From Welwitschia mirabilis (Eukaryota; Gnetophyta; Gnetopsida; Welwitschiales): a DNA stretch of 64,000 nucleotides. Position numbers and translations under genes: made by a program. Shown here one piece after another: positions 47,130-57,289 of the stretch. The first letter of the stretch is position 1, and every line of letters starts with the position of its first letter. Where the stretch lies: positions 99,448,157-99,512,156 of the forward strand of contig JBOZIK010000001.1 in the NCBI GenBank assembly GCA_051453625.1, written 5' to 3'. The notes beneath the pieces were generated by a model. It ran no database searches. It saw only the letters and a program-made list of their open reading frames with translations, and had not been told where the DNA came from.

Positions 47130-47650
47130 AGTTTGAGACAACAAAAGAAATGCTTTCCTTTGCTGATGTTGCTAAAGGGAAGGCATTCATATAGGATGAA
47201 TGGAAACCTTTGAAACAAAACAAAACATAGAAACTAATCAAGTTATCAAAGGGGTAGCAGGCCTTGCAAAGTAGGCGGATTTTCAAATTGAAGAATGAGG
47301 CAAATAGAGAAAAGCATTACTAGGCTAGGTTGATGGTGCAAAACTTTCCTCAACAACCAAGTATTGATTTTACCAAAACCTTTTCTCCTGATGTAAAGGA
47401 TTCTTCTATGCCCTTTGTTCTTTCTCTTGCTAGTTGTTTGCTTTCTTGCATGGTGATCTGGATGAAGAAATATACATGCACCAACATAGAGTGTATGTAA
47501 ATAAGAAATACCCTGATGTTGTTTGTCATTTGAAAAGGGAACTTTATGATTATTAACACAATGGTATAAGAAATTTGATACCTTCCTGAAGCAATTGGCA
47601 TACCACAACAGTGAATTGATTCATTGTGTTTAGTTGTCTAGAAGTGTCTT
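47130..47650 (+). pseudogene. Decayed Copia reverse transcriptase
   Basis: The region reads EWKPLK near 47200, FKLKNEANREKHY.ARLMVQ (about 47280-47342) matching K.K....G...RYKARLV, then IDFTKTFSPDVK (47364-47400) matching IDY.ETFSPV.K. FLHGDLDEEIYMHQ (about 47443-47484) matches the conserved FLHGDL.EE.YM.QP. The catalytic YVDD block is not visible. Stops occur throughout. This is the polymerase of the element that starts near 44.4 kb. Confidence 0.8.
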
Positions 47651-47819
47651 ACATAAATATGTTATCTTGCTCTTGAATGTTGATCACATGTTGACTGAAG
47701 GAAATGCTAAGGTTGAAGTGAAGCATGTGAAGGCAAAATGAGCGAGAAATTTGCTATGAAAGATTCAGGACAGGCAAAGAAAATTTTGGGTATGAAAATT
47801 CAAAAGGACAAAAAGTAAA

Positions 47820-48500
47820 AGAAATTCTGTTTGAGTCAAAGTGATTGAGCGTTTTGGCATGAAAGATGCCAAGCTTGTGACTACCCCATTAGCTCCTCAT
47901 TTTCAACCATCCAAAATGATTGCCTCACCTCACAGGAAGAAGTTGCAAAAGTGGAGCATATTTTGTATACTTCTACAATAGGTTCACTCACATATGTTGT
48001 GGTATTTACCCATCCTAATATTGCTTATGTAGTTGCAGTAGTTAGTAGATACGTAAGTAATTTTGGCTAGACTCATCTGCTAGCTATAAAATGGATACTC
48101 AAAACAAAAACAAATGGCTGAATTGTGCTTTGGAAATGAAGAGTTCTGCATTCAAGGCTTTGTGGATGCAAATTTTGTATCAAACTTAGAAACAAAAAGA
48201 TGTACTATAGATTATGTTTTTACCCTGCGTGGAGAAGCAGTTAGTCAATTTTCTCTTCATCAGCCATTAGTTGCATTGTCTACCACAAAAGCTAAGTATG
48301 ATGTTCTCACAGAAGCATGCAAAGGGATGATCTGGTTGTGTAGGTTTCTTTGTTCTTTTACTCTGAAACAGGAAAAGTATCATGTGCTCTATGAAGTTCC
48401 ACTTCATTAGAGAGGTCATAGAAAATGGACTAATGCTCCAACAAAGAAGGTGATAGTTGAGAAGCTTGTCAGTTATGTTACTACCTCTATGTGCTTAGAT
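47820..48500 (+). pseudogene. Decayed Copia RNase H
   Basis: At about 47940-48070 the translation reads EEVAKVEHILYTSTIGSLTY then THPNIAYVVAVVSRYVSNFG, the Copia motif ..M...PY.SAVGSLMYAM..TRPDI..AV.VVSRYMSNPG. The frame 48114-48410 continues CFGNEEFCIQGFVDANFVSN and LVALSTTKAKYDVLTEACKG, matching G..DAD.AGD and ALSTTEAEY...TEA.KE..WL. The Glu of the TEAEY box is Lys (TKAKY). The end (RGHRKWTN, or FIREVIENG in the shifted frame) matches the pol C-terminus. Confidence 0.85.
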
Positions 48501-48552
48501 TAAAGTATGTATGATTGCCATTCAAGTTAGAATCTAGTTTAGAGGCAGGGGT

Positions 48553-48570
48553 GCCTTAGGGCCCTAAGGC
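48553..48570. repeat. Perfect 18-bp palindrome
   Basis: GCCTTAGGGCCCTAAGGC reads identically on both strands with no spacer, right at the junction between the Copia coding end and its presumed 3' LTR. Confidence 0.95.
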
Positions 48571-48888
48571 CTACAATTACCCTCTAGCAGAGTCACCTTC
48601 CTAACCTACTAGGAGGGTATCTGCTAGTTGAAAAGGCTATATCACATTCTCCAAATACAATCAAACTGAAATTGCAAATAAGGATTGGTATAAAATGTAT
48701 TCCTATATAGGTTGAATGGTCCACACTTAGTCACAAGTTATGATTATACTTAAACCCAAAATTGCTTATGGCTAAAACCTATATATTGACATCCAATATT
48801 TCATTGTAATCATCTTGGTTATTTATTTAAAAAAAAAAATCTCATCATGGCTTGGAATACTTGATTCCCTACAATCCCACAAGTGGTA
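48553..48888 (+). mobile_element. Copia 3' LTR (copy E)
   Basis: Begins after a purine-rich stretch (AGAGGCAGGGG, 48541-48551), a likely polypurine tract, just downstream of Copia RNase H. Its right half aligns with 62520-62700: CTATATAGGTTGAATGG / ATATATAAGCTAAATGG, GACATCCAATATTTCATTGTAA / GGCATTCGATATCTCATTGTAA, and CTCATCATGGCTTGG / CCCATCATGTCTTGG. It ends near CCCTACAATCCCACA. Right after it, TGGTATAACAG (48892-48902) resembles a Copia primer-binding site, which is odd after a 3' LTR and may be chance or a sign of tandem elements. Confidence 0.55.
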
Positions 48889-48975
48889 TAACAGTTGCAC
48901 TAGCTTATTGTCCATATAGGAATCACCGAGTTTTACTCTTATCTCTCAAGTAAGAAAGGCCATCACCTAGGCAAG

Positions 48976-50250
48976 TGTTGGAGCAAATAAATGAAGAGTT
49001 TCAATGATGAACAAGATGAAGTGTCTAACCAGCTCATAAAGATCAAAGTTGAAGTGAAGATCCTTGCTATCTCTCATGACCTACTTGTCAAAGGAATCCA
49101 AGTTTCATTAAGTCAAAAGCCAAGTCCAAATTATGGGGACATCCTAGTTTTTCTATGGGATATCTGAGATTTCTCAGCCATTGAAACAAGCTAAATGGGA
49201 TGTAGGATGTTGGGACTTTCCAGATTTTTTCCTAGGACATCCCAAATTGGAACTTCCCTGATTTTTTTTGGGACATCTTGGACTAGGACTTCCCAGATTT
49301 TTGGTGGGAAGTCCCACATTTTTTATGGGACTTCCCAGCTCTTTTATGGGACATCCCAGACTTGCGACATCCCAAATTCTTGATGGGACATCTGAGATAT
49401 TCAAGCCAAAACCTAAGAAGGGTTTGGATGTCCAAATTTTCGAGTGAAACATCCCAGATTTTGTGGAAGATTATCAAAGAGTAGTTGGGACGCTCGAATT
49501 GATTGTGGGATGTCCGAGGCACTGAGCATAGTGAACGCTGGGCAGAAATCAAAGTCAAATCAGGCAGGACTCAAAGTTCATCTACTCCTAATAGTTACTA
49601 GCCATGCATTGGCATCTTAAAGGTTGAGAATGACTACCTCCCACCTTTGTCTTCAATAGCTATATTCTTGCCCCCATATAAAATGTGGTGATTGGAACCA
49701 TACTGATATATAACTACTCTATCTATAATCTATCTGTAGAAGAAAGCTTCTTCTTCTCTATCTCTGCTCCTACATTGTATCATCTCATTGAGAGATTGTT
49801 GTACTACATGCTCATGTATTGTGCATGAAAGGCATACAAATCATTAGGCCTTCTATTTGATTGATCCCTTGTTAGTGCTCATTGGATTGAGTAAGCTGAA
49901 CCTTGTGAGAAGGGTGTTGTCAAAAGGACTCTTGGTGAAGGGTATTGTAAGTGACCCTTAGTAAAGGGTGTTGTAAGCTACCCCTAAAGAAGGGTGTTCT
50001 AAGGAAACTAGGAGACTAAGAGCACATTGCTCCACCCTAAGAGTGGAGTAGGTAGGGATTGTCGAACCACCATGAATCTCTAGTGCACACTTTCTGCTTG
50101 TTTGTTTCTTCCACATGCTTTTGTTCTTTTATTTACTCTAAATTCATTTACTTAACCAAGAACCAGATTTAGGTACTCATGTGAGATAAATAGTTATTTT
50201 GAATTAACACCCTATTCACACCCCCTCTAGGGTGCCTTTCGATCCTAACA
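48976..50250 (+). mobile_element. Copia 5' LTR (element 1)
   Basis: 1275 bp, starting TGTTGGA and ending CCTAACA (imperfect terminal inverted repeats). The last bases CACCCCCTCTAGGGTGCCTTTC are the usual end of this Copia lineage. A TATA-like CATATAAAATG lies at 49675-49685. It contains the pseudo-palindrome array listed separately. Its right 135 bp recur at 52005-52152. Confidence 0.8.
49132..49515. repeat. Array of GGGACATCCC-like pseudo-palindromes in LTR 1
   Basis: About 14 variants of GGGA(C/T)(A/G/T)TCCC(A) occur in under 400 bp, for example GGGAAGTCCCAC, GGGACTTCCCAG, GGGACATCCCAG and AGGACATCCCAA. The central part has a period near 21 bp with T-rich spacers. Open frames on both strands here (repeats like SPIKNVGLPTKNLGSP on minus) are by-products of the array, not proteins. 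Confidence 0.8.
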
Positions 50251-50562
50251 ATTGCTATCAGAGCTTGTTTACTCTAGATTGGTGTATTTTTTCTGTGATT
50301 ACAAGTTCATCCTAGATGGCATCCTTAAGCCACGTAGAAGGGTAGTCTATCTCAAGACCTCCTCTATTTTTTGGATCGAAGTATGCATAGTGGAAAACCA
50401 AAATGGCCATATTCTTGTAGTCATTGGATTGTGACATTTGGGATATGGCGGAATTATTGCATGTTCCACCTCCTAAGGAGTTCAATGTCAAACTAGTGTC
50501 CAAAGCTAGAAGTGAATGGGATCCCAATGACAAGAAGTTTGCCCAGATGAATGTCAAGGATA
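50251..50562 (+). pseudogene. Primer-binding site and broken gag of Copia element 1
   Basis: TGCTATCAGAGC at 50253-50264 is a one-base variant of the initiator-Met-tRNA binding site TGGTATCAGAGC. A gag start follows: ATGGCATCC near 50317, then VSRPP.FFGSKYA.WKTKMAIF (frame changes, TAG stop in place of Tyr), CDIWDMAELLHVPPPKEF and WDPNDKKFAQMNVKD. This matches Copia gag of the UBN2/DUF4219 kind and the gag 2 fragment at 51647. The frame is cut at 50563, where LTR 2 begins. Confidence 0.75.
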
Positions 50563-51579
50563 TGTTGGAACATGCATTTTCAATGATGTGATGAGAATCA
50601 AACTCGCAAGTCTGAAAATAAGTCTTCATCAGCTTAGGATGTCCGCCCTATGAAATCGGGATGTCCAAACAAGTGCTTGACTTTTTATATTGGGACATCC
50701 GCCCTGTGAAACCAGGACATCCAGATCTGTATTCAGTCTAACTATATTGGGATGTCCAGCTCTGTATTCAGTCTAACTATATCGAGACATTTGCACTATG
50801 AATCCGGGATGTCCGGACCTGACGTCCGCCTTGTAAAATCACGATGTCTGACCCTGTATTCAGTTTTCTTGTAAGAGCAGATTAAAATCGGGACGTCCAA
50901 GTTGCCTCGATAAGACATCTGACCTCATATCCATTGGCGCAGAAATATAGCCGTTTAAAGACATTAGCTGCGGATTTCAACATTACAATGACTCTCTTTT
51001 GGTCGTCTAACACATACTTCAAGGATCTAAACCCTAGCTAGTCCTCTTTTACATAAATACCTCTCTATTGTATTGTAAAAGATGCACTATTTTGAAACGG
51101 GATATTTTGTGCATTACTAGAACTCTTCTATACTAAACTCGCTTCATTTTTTGAAAGCTATTGTATTGCATTGAGCAATCTATCTTCATTAGAAGCTTAT
51201 TCTTTAGACACTTATATGCTGATGAACAGTGCTAGACCTAAGCACAATTGTATCAGGAATCGTTCTCTTTCGTTCTATTTGTAAGTTGCTCAAGGATTTG
51301 AGTAGTGGCCTTGAAGCCATACAAACTTTGTGTGAAGGAGTTGTTGTAAGATCCCTTTGGAGATAAAGGAACTAGGAGGTTGATAGCTGTTTGCTGCCCC
51401 TTTAGAGTGGAGTAGGCTTAGCTGAACCACTATAATAATCTGGTGCACTTGTCTTATGTTCTTTTTACTTCTCTGTACTATTTTGTGTCTATTCACCCCC
51501 CTATTCACCTCCTTCTAGGGTGCAAAATATTTTTAAATGTTTTATTCAGCCCCCTCTAGGGTGCCTTCAGATCCTAACA
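50563..51579 (+). mobile_element. Copia LTR 2, inserted in gag of element 1
   Basis: 1017 bp, TGTTGGAACA...GATCCTAACA. Its first 30 bases resemble the start of LTR 1 (TGTTGGA.CA...TCAATGATG), and its last 40 resemble the end of LTR 1 (CCCTATTCACC...CTAGGGTGC), so the two elements belong to one lineage. TATA-like TACATAAATA lies near 51050. The 3' partner of this LTR is not visible before the gap, so either the element is truncated or its remainder is missing from the assembly. Confidence 0.75.
50636..50930. repeat. GGGATGTCC / GGGACATCC array in LTR 2
   Basis: About 11 variants (GGGATGTCCAAA, GGGACATCCGCC, AGGACATCCAGA, GGGATGTCCGGA, GGGACGTCCAAG and others) in under 300 bp, same position within the LTR as in LTR 1. 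A longer unit, CTCTGTATTCAGTCTAACTA, is also repeated (50727 and 50760 areas). Confidence 0.8.
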
Positions 51580-51581
51580 AT

Positions 51582-51592
51582 TGGTATCAGAG
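51582..51592 (+). promoter_or_regulatory. Primer-binding site of Copia element 2
   Basis: TGGTATCAGAG, two bases after the CA end of LTR 2, is complementary to the 3' end of plant initiator Met-tRNA, the standard Copia minus-strand primer. Confidence 0.9.
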
Positions 51593-51646
51593 TCGGGTTG
51601 ATCTAGATCTACACATAACTTGTATTTTAGTGCAGGATCAATTTCA

Positions 51647-51904
51647 ATGGCATCCTCTAACTTTTCAGGGCATCCAGAAAGTTGGGTAGTTTCCAGACCT
51701 CCTTTCTTTAATGGTAGTAACTATGCTTACTGGAGATCCAAGATGAGCATCTTTTTAACCTTTCTAAATCCAGATATTTGGGTTGTAGTAGAGTATGGCT
51801 ACACTCCTCCGATTGCAACTGATTTAGACGGAAAAGAAGTGCCAAAACCCAGAGACAATTGGGATGCAAATGATTAAAAAAATTGTTCAAATGAATGCCC
51901 AAGC
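51647..51904 (+). pseudogene. Copia element 2 gag, N-terminal fragment
   Basis: Starts at ATG 51647 (MASSNFSGHP), which fits the usual MAS start after the primer-binding site better than the upstream ATG at 51620. It continues VSRPPFFNGSNYAYWRSKMS, FLNPDIWVVVEYGYTPP and RDNWDAND, the Copia gag N-terminal domain (F.G.NY..W...M..FL......W..VE.G). A TAA follows ND, and the gag-like text goes on in another frame (KKIVQMNAQ) into the N gap at 51905. In the family this domain precedes the capsid part and zinc knuckle. Confidence 0.85.
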
Positions 51905-52004
51905 NNNNNNNNNNNNNNNNNNNNNNNNNNNNNNNNNNNNNNNNNNNNNNNNNNNNNNNNNNNNNNNNNNNNNNNNNNNNNNNNNNNNNNNNNNNNNNNN
52001 NNNN

Positions 52005-52152
52005 TGCTTTTGTTCTTTTATTTACTCTAAATTCATTTACTTAACCAAGAACCAGATTTAGGTACTCATGTGATATAAATAGTTATTTTGAATTAACACC
52101 CTATTCACACCCCCCCCCCCCCCAACCTGTAGGGTGCCGTTCGATCCTCACA
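52005..52152 (+). mobile_element. Copia element 1, 3' LTR fragment
   Basis: Copy of 50116-50250 with one substitution before the homopolymer, a C14 run (52110-52123) where the 5' LTR has CACCCCCTC, and a few differences after it. The poly-C may be slippage or a sequencing error. Confidence 0.9.
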
Positions 52153-52157
52153 ACAAG

Positions 52158-54750
52158 ATGAAATGATCTTGGGGCAATTTTAGAGGATAAAAGATCACAA
52201 CAAGATCCCAATAGACACATGAAAAGAAAGCAGCTATGAGATGGCACTAGTAATACATTCCTTTCATTAAAGATTTTGAAACCTTCACCCACAAAATCTT
52301 ACAACATTTGCAACATGGAAGACGTTATATGGTTTTTATAATCAATGGGGTTGGTAATAATGGATGTTACCTCTTCTTTCATAGCATCATGTCTACTATT
52401 CCTTCCACAAATAACAAAGTTCATTTGCACAGTAAACTTTTCTTTAGTGGTTGCCATTTTGGCCATGTTTATTCCTAATTTCCTATTTAGATGTTTTGAA
52501 CAAGCATCTTAAGGGTCGCAACCTTTAACAACATCATTGTCAAGTACATACTAGTGACATCATTGTCAGGTACATTCTAGTTTTTCTTAAACCTCAAGGA
52601 GTATACGATGATCATTGTTGGGGCCTTGAGGCTAACAATATATCAATGCAATGATCTAACAATCATTTCTCAATAATAATGATGGGGTTTTCGAGATTTA
52701 TTAGTAGAGATCTACTAACTGCATGAAGATTTTGACTACAAGAGAAACCAGATGGATATGTTGATTATGTTGAGATATAGTTCTGGCTTTAAGAGGACAC
52801 TGTACATCATGGAAGGAGAGCAACAATCTTCCACAAGCTCGTTATCTTGATGTGTTGAAAGAGATAACATGCACCCCTATCAAAAGTGAGAAACAATGAT
52901 TTAAAAAGCAGCAACTAATAGATGTAGGACAAGTAGTAGCCCTGACTTAAAGACAATTTTTTGAAGTCAGACCACCTTTTTTCACCTACTTATAGGCTAC
53001 TAGTTACTACCTTTTTTTAAGTGGCTTTCGTCAATTTTTGGTGGTTGCAAAAAGTTTCCCAAAAAAAACTTCAAACTTCAAAATTATTTTTCTCTAGTTT
53101 TTTTTTAATGCAACTATAATCAACATGGTTTTTATTATTTTTTATCACAAAATTAACTTAGAAATATCATAGATTCATAAGTATGTTATCATGCTAACTA
53201 ATTAATTAATTTCTACTAATTTATTTGAAATTATTTATGTAACGTGGTTTTCTAGGTGATTTCTTCTCACATTAAATAAAAAATCATAGCGTCATCCAAA
53301 GAAAAAATAAAAATTAATTTTCATAGTTTGGCATAAGATTCTCATTCAAGAAATAAATTTATGCCTAGTTATGAGATCTAATTCAAGTCTATATAGTTGC
53401 TTATAAAGAAGAAGTGAAACATAATTAAAGTTGCTTTATGACAAAAATAATCCTAGATCTAGGTTATAGACATAAATTAAAAATTTTATTTTGATCCTTT
53501 ATAAAATTCAACTTTTTATGTAACCTGACAGTTCTATTAACATAATTTAAATATTTAATGTTACACTAATTAGGTTTCAAATATTCAAATTTATGATTCA
53601 AGCATCCTTAATGCAATTAAGAGTGTGATCTATTTGAACTCATTTTGGATCTAACGAGTCAAATTTTGTTGTACATGTAAATAATTAACAATCAAAATAC
53701 ATGCATTAAAGGTTTATGACTTCAAGCGTCTTAATAAGTCCTACAAATCAATGTGTAACATGCAAAAAAATTACTCCTGTGAGATGGGCAATGAAAATTG
53801 ATTTATATTCGTCTATACTTTTGATATTACATTGTGTAGGACTTTTTGGTACCCTTTCGCATGCTACCCACCCTTTCTTCCCCTCTTTGTTTCATCAATC
53901 TGCATATCAAATTTGCTATTCTTGTGCGTTTTGATATACTAGAGAATTGTCTATTTTCTATTAATATGACTACTTAAGAAACTTTTATTAGACTCTAGTT
54001 TGTACATTTTAGGGAAATATTGAATCTAACTACAATTTTTGGGAGAAAGAACTCTTTGATTTGTCTTATATTTCTATTGATATTCTCTCAAAATTTCATA
54101 ACGTTGCAAAAATGACCACAAATACGTATTTCACATGTTTTAATCATATTATTCTAGTTTTAAATGTATTCAGTGATGTTTATAGGTGTTAAATTTATGT
54201 CATATTTTTTTAAAAAAACTTTTCTAATTTATTTATTTATTTGTTTATTTTTGTCTGGGGGAGGGGTTGTGTTGGGGCAACTTTTCAATGACAAGTCTTT
54301 GACTTGCCAATCCAACTTTTGTTTTTCATGTTACTAACTTTTTAATTTTGTACGTTTTAAAAAATGGTGAGAAATGACGACTAACCAACACAAGATGGTA
54401 ATGTTTTCAAATCAAAAAGATGAGATAAGACGACTAAAAATGTTATGAGCTATGTCAACTAGGCCACTTACGATCACAAGACTGTGAACTACATTATCAC
54501 AAACAACCCAAGCATCACTACTAGTAGCAACATCGTGATTGGAGGACAACATAGCAACTTGAACATGTCAACAGGCTATGTAAGCATTCAAATAATTTGC
54601 ATCATTGTCTTGTGAACAACCAACGTTGGTGAGTAAGGCAATGTAGAAACAAGGAAGAAAATGGTTGGACTTGGCCAACCACCCAGATGCATGGCAATCT
54701 AGAATAAAATATTAACACATTCATGCATCACCCAAAGGGAATTGTCTTGG
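52158..54750. other. No recognisable gene
   Basis: AT-rich in most of its length. It resumes the target sequence interrupted by the Copia insertion. Short open frames such as 53716-53934 (+) match nothing known. Composition shifts to G-rich near 54760, where the next LINE begins. Confidence 0.5.
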
Positions 54751-54779
54751 GGCTACAGGAGTAAGGCAAAGCAGAGGCC

Positions 54780-55985
54780 AATGAGGAGTAGCGAGGCGTG
54801 GTGTCGTGTGGCACAAAGTCGTCTACTTGTGAGAAGGAAGAGGTAGGGAGGGGGGGTTGCTTAGGGGAGGAGGTGAGGTTAGTAGCGGACTGCTAGCGTG
54901 GCAGGCGACAAGGGAGGGGTTGCAAAACCTCTCGCTTTCTACACGCACCCAGTTAAGGTTTAGGCAAGGGATGGAGCCCCCTTTAATGAAATTCTTCAAA
55001 GAAGATAGCTCTTTAAGATCAGGGTAGCTCCGGAGTATTGTGTGTGCCCAGAGGAGAAGTATAGGTTCAGCTCAGTGGGATGCTTTGTTTCTGCCAAGCC
55101 ATGGCCAAGCATGGAAGCAATCCATAGATGGGTAGTTGTTAAATGGATGGGTATTACTGCAGTGTAGGTTATCACATTAGCAGATGGGTTGGTTCTCTTC
55201 AAGTTTGACTCAGAGGAGGACAATGTGATGATGAGGGGCCCTTGTTCTTTAGAGATAGGGTTCTAGCTTTAACAAAATGGAAGCTAGAGAAGACTTTTAA
55301 AAAAACTTTCAGAAGCCTCCAGTGTGGGTCAAATTGAAGGGCATCAGTCTAGTCCTCTAGGATCATTAGTTCTTCCAACACCTTCGGAGAGCATCAAAAT
55401 AGACCCAGTAACTTTGAGTGGTACCAAGATGATTTTGGTAAGATTTTATGCTTGGATAGACCTAGAACCGATACGATAGAAGTAGAATATGAAAACATTC
55501 TAGACCTATACGATCTCTGTAATGCCTTTGGACACTCAGTGAGGTTTTGCCCAAAAGCAAAAGAAGTGACATGCAATAGACGCAACAAGAAGGGCACGAA
55601 ACTACTACCTGCCTAATAGTCCAATGCACGGTCTATAAAAAAGTCTGGGCATTCTCTGGAAGAATGGTATTTCAAAAAAAGAGACAGATGGGTTCTAGCT
55701 TGTCCGAAGGAGAAGAAGAGTAGAGGCTAAGGATAAAGGAGGGTTCTAAGGAGAAGCGTAAGGCAAAGGGGCAAGAGGAATCCCCCAGGGCTAAGGAGGG
55801 CTGAGAAGGAACATAGCAAGAGTGCCAATAGATTTGACACTCTTAGCAGTAGCGAGTCTGTGGAGGTGGGACTAGATTCAGACTACGTAAGTGAACTAGA
55901 GAAGGAAATGGAGGAGCTGGAGGAGGTTAAAAGAAGAAGCCAAGGCTATCTGTGGCAACAAGGGCTAGAAAAGAAATAATTGAAA
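54780..55985 (+). pseudogene. LINE ORF with zinc knuckle (decayed)
   Basis: GC-richer than its surroundings. Around 55380-55600 the + strand reads DDFGKILCLDRPRTDTIEVE then LDLYDLCNAFGHSVRFCPKA, the plant LINE gag-like segment ...V.VEYE.L...C..CG.FGH....C. In the knuckle C-x2-C-x4-H-x4-C the first Cys is Tyr; Cys (55518-55520), His (55533-55535) and the last Cys (55548-55550) remain. An acidic/basic stretch follows (about 55730-55980). A DUF4283-like domain is expected upstream but only faintly visible. Confidence 0.6.
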
Positions 55986-56049
55986 ACATCGTGAACAATT
56001 CACAAATGACCTTAAAGGATATTTTAGGAAAACAACCTAAGAAAAAATC

Positions 56050-56770
56050 AATAAAATGAATATCCAGAGCTGAAAAATCTAAGGCATGCATGTGGCCTTG
56101 AAACTTAAGACTTTAGAAGAATTGACTCACAATAAAAATATCAGTATAGTTTGCTTGTAGGAAACGAAGATTCAAAAGTATAATTAGTTAGGGAGGCTGA
56201 AAAGGCAATGGCAGGTGGAATGGACACCCAATTGTGGGAAAGCAAGGGGATTGACTATCCTCTTCCAAAAAGATACCAAGTATACTAGAATAGAAATAAA
56301 CAGGTGATTCCAAATTTTAAGGTTGGATGGATGGGACCTGGTTAATTTTTATTCTCCGTAGCTTTTATATGCAAAGAGTAAAGTGTGGGGAGACTTGACA
56401 GAAAAATTGTTAAACAGGACATGCATAATAATTAGTGATTTCAACCCAATGCTCAAACCTAATGAGAAGAAAGGGGGAGGCAGCTAGAATGAGACAAGAG
56501 TGATGGAGCTCAAGGAAATGGCTTCACACCTCAAAGTGATTGATATGCCTATTCAAAAAGTTTAGTTTACTTGGTCCGATAGGAGGAAGGGACCAAGTAG
56601 GATCTCCTCTAGAATCAACTGAGCTTTTGTTTCAGCGAACCTAATAAAAGAGCCAAACTAGAGACGAGGGGAGAGGGAGAGGGGGCTGGGGGACAATGGT
56701 GTTCTAATCATAGACCCATTTTCCTGATTTCGACCAAAATGCTAAACAGGAAATTGTATTTCCCTTTTGA
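56050..56770 (+). pseudogene. LINE endonuclease (decayed)
   Basis: The region shows NIQS...GMHVALKLKTL near 56060, VCL.ETKIQK near 56150, WTPNCGKARGLTILFQKDT (about 56221-56277), VNFYSP near 56343, IIISDFNPMLKPNEKKGGG (about 56428-56484) and FTWSDRRKG...SRIS.RIN (56568-56620). These follow the order of the L1-type AP endonuclease: the ETK block, GDFN (here SDFN), TW and R.D (here R.N). Several stops. It would nick the target DNA for priming. Confidence 0.8.
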
Positions 56771-57289
56771 AAATGCATGGCTAGGGAAGAAGCATATTTA
56801 TAGATTCACAGATCAAAGTTGGGTTGTTCATGAGGTTAACCAAATCAGAACCTTGCAGGAAAATCTAGACACGCTAAAGGCTTTGCTTAAGAGTTGAAGG
56901 AGGTAGTGGGGTTTGTGGTACAAAAGGAAAAAATAGTTGAAAGAGGAGCTAACGGAGATCTAGAGAGGCAAAAGCAGGGAGAGGACCTTCACCAGGAGGA
57001 GTGGCAACATCTACGGGAGCTACATGGAATCCAAAAGCAGGAGGAGATTTATTAGAAGTAGAAGGCACACTGTAACTGGCTAGAGGACGGTGACAAGCAC
57101 TCCAAATTCTTCTTCAGGCTTGCAAACTTTAGGAGACAGTGCAATGAAATTCAAAAAGTAAAGTGGAAGTACCAAATTTATCATAACAATAATGTCCTCT
57201 GAGCCTTCATAGGCAGCTTGCAGAGTCATGGAAGAGTTCAAAAGACAGTCCATCGACCTAATGGCCATCACCCTGGAGGGGACAAGACC

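Larger units (their letters stand above)
48971..52157 (+). mobile_element. Young nested Copia element with LTRs and near-perfect target-site duplication
   Basis: The 5' LTR runs 48976-50250 (TGTTGGAG...CCTAACA). The visible part of its 3' LTR is 52005-52152 (...CCTCACA). Over about 105 bp before the poly-C the two LTR ends differ at one visible base (GTGAGAT / GTGATAT), so insertion is recent compared with everything around it. Flanks are GCAAG (48971-48975) and ACAAG (52153-52157), a 4 of 5 match. A primer-binding site and gag start follow the 5' LTR, then a second Copia begins at 50563. A 100-N gap (51905-52004) hides the rest. Confidence 0.75.

Noticed and set aside
48892-48902. Second Copia primer-binding site right after LTR E
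   Set aside because: Needs an indel to match the tRNA complement and no gag follows; kept only as a remark in the LTR entry.
49174-49558. Three overlapping frames with repetitive peptides
   Set aside because: They arise from the pseudo-palindrome array in a Copia LTR, open on both strands for compositional reasons.
52110-52123. C14 homopolymer as a functional element
   Set aside because: It replaces a short C run in the otherwise near-identical 5' LTR, so slippage or sequencing error is the simplest explanation.
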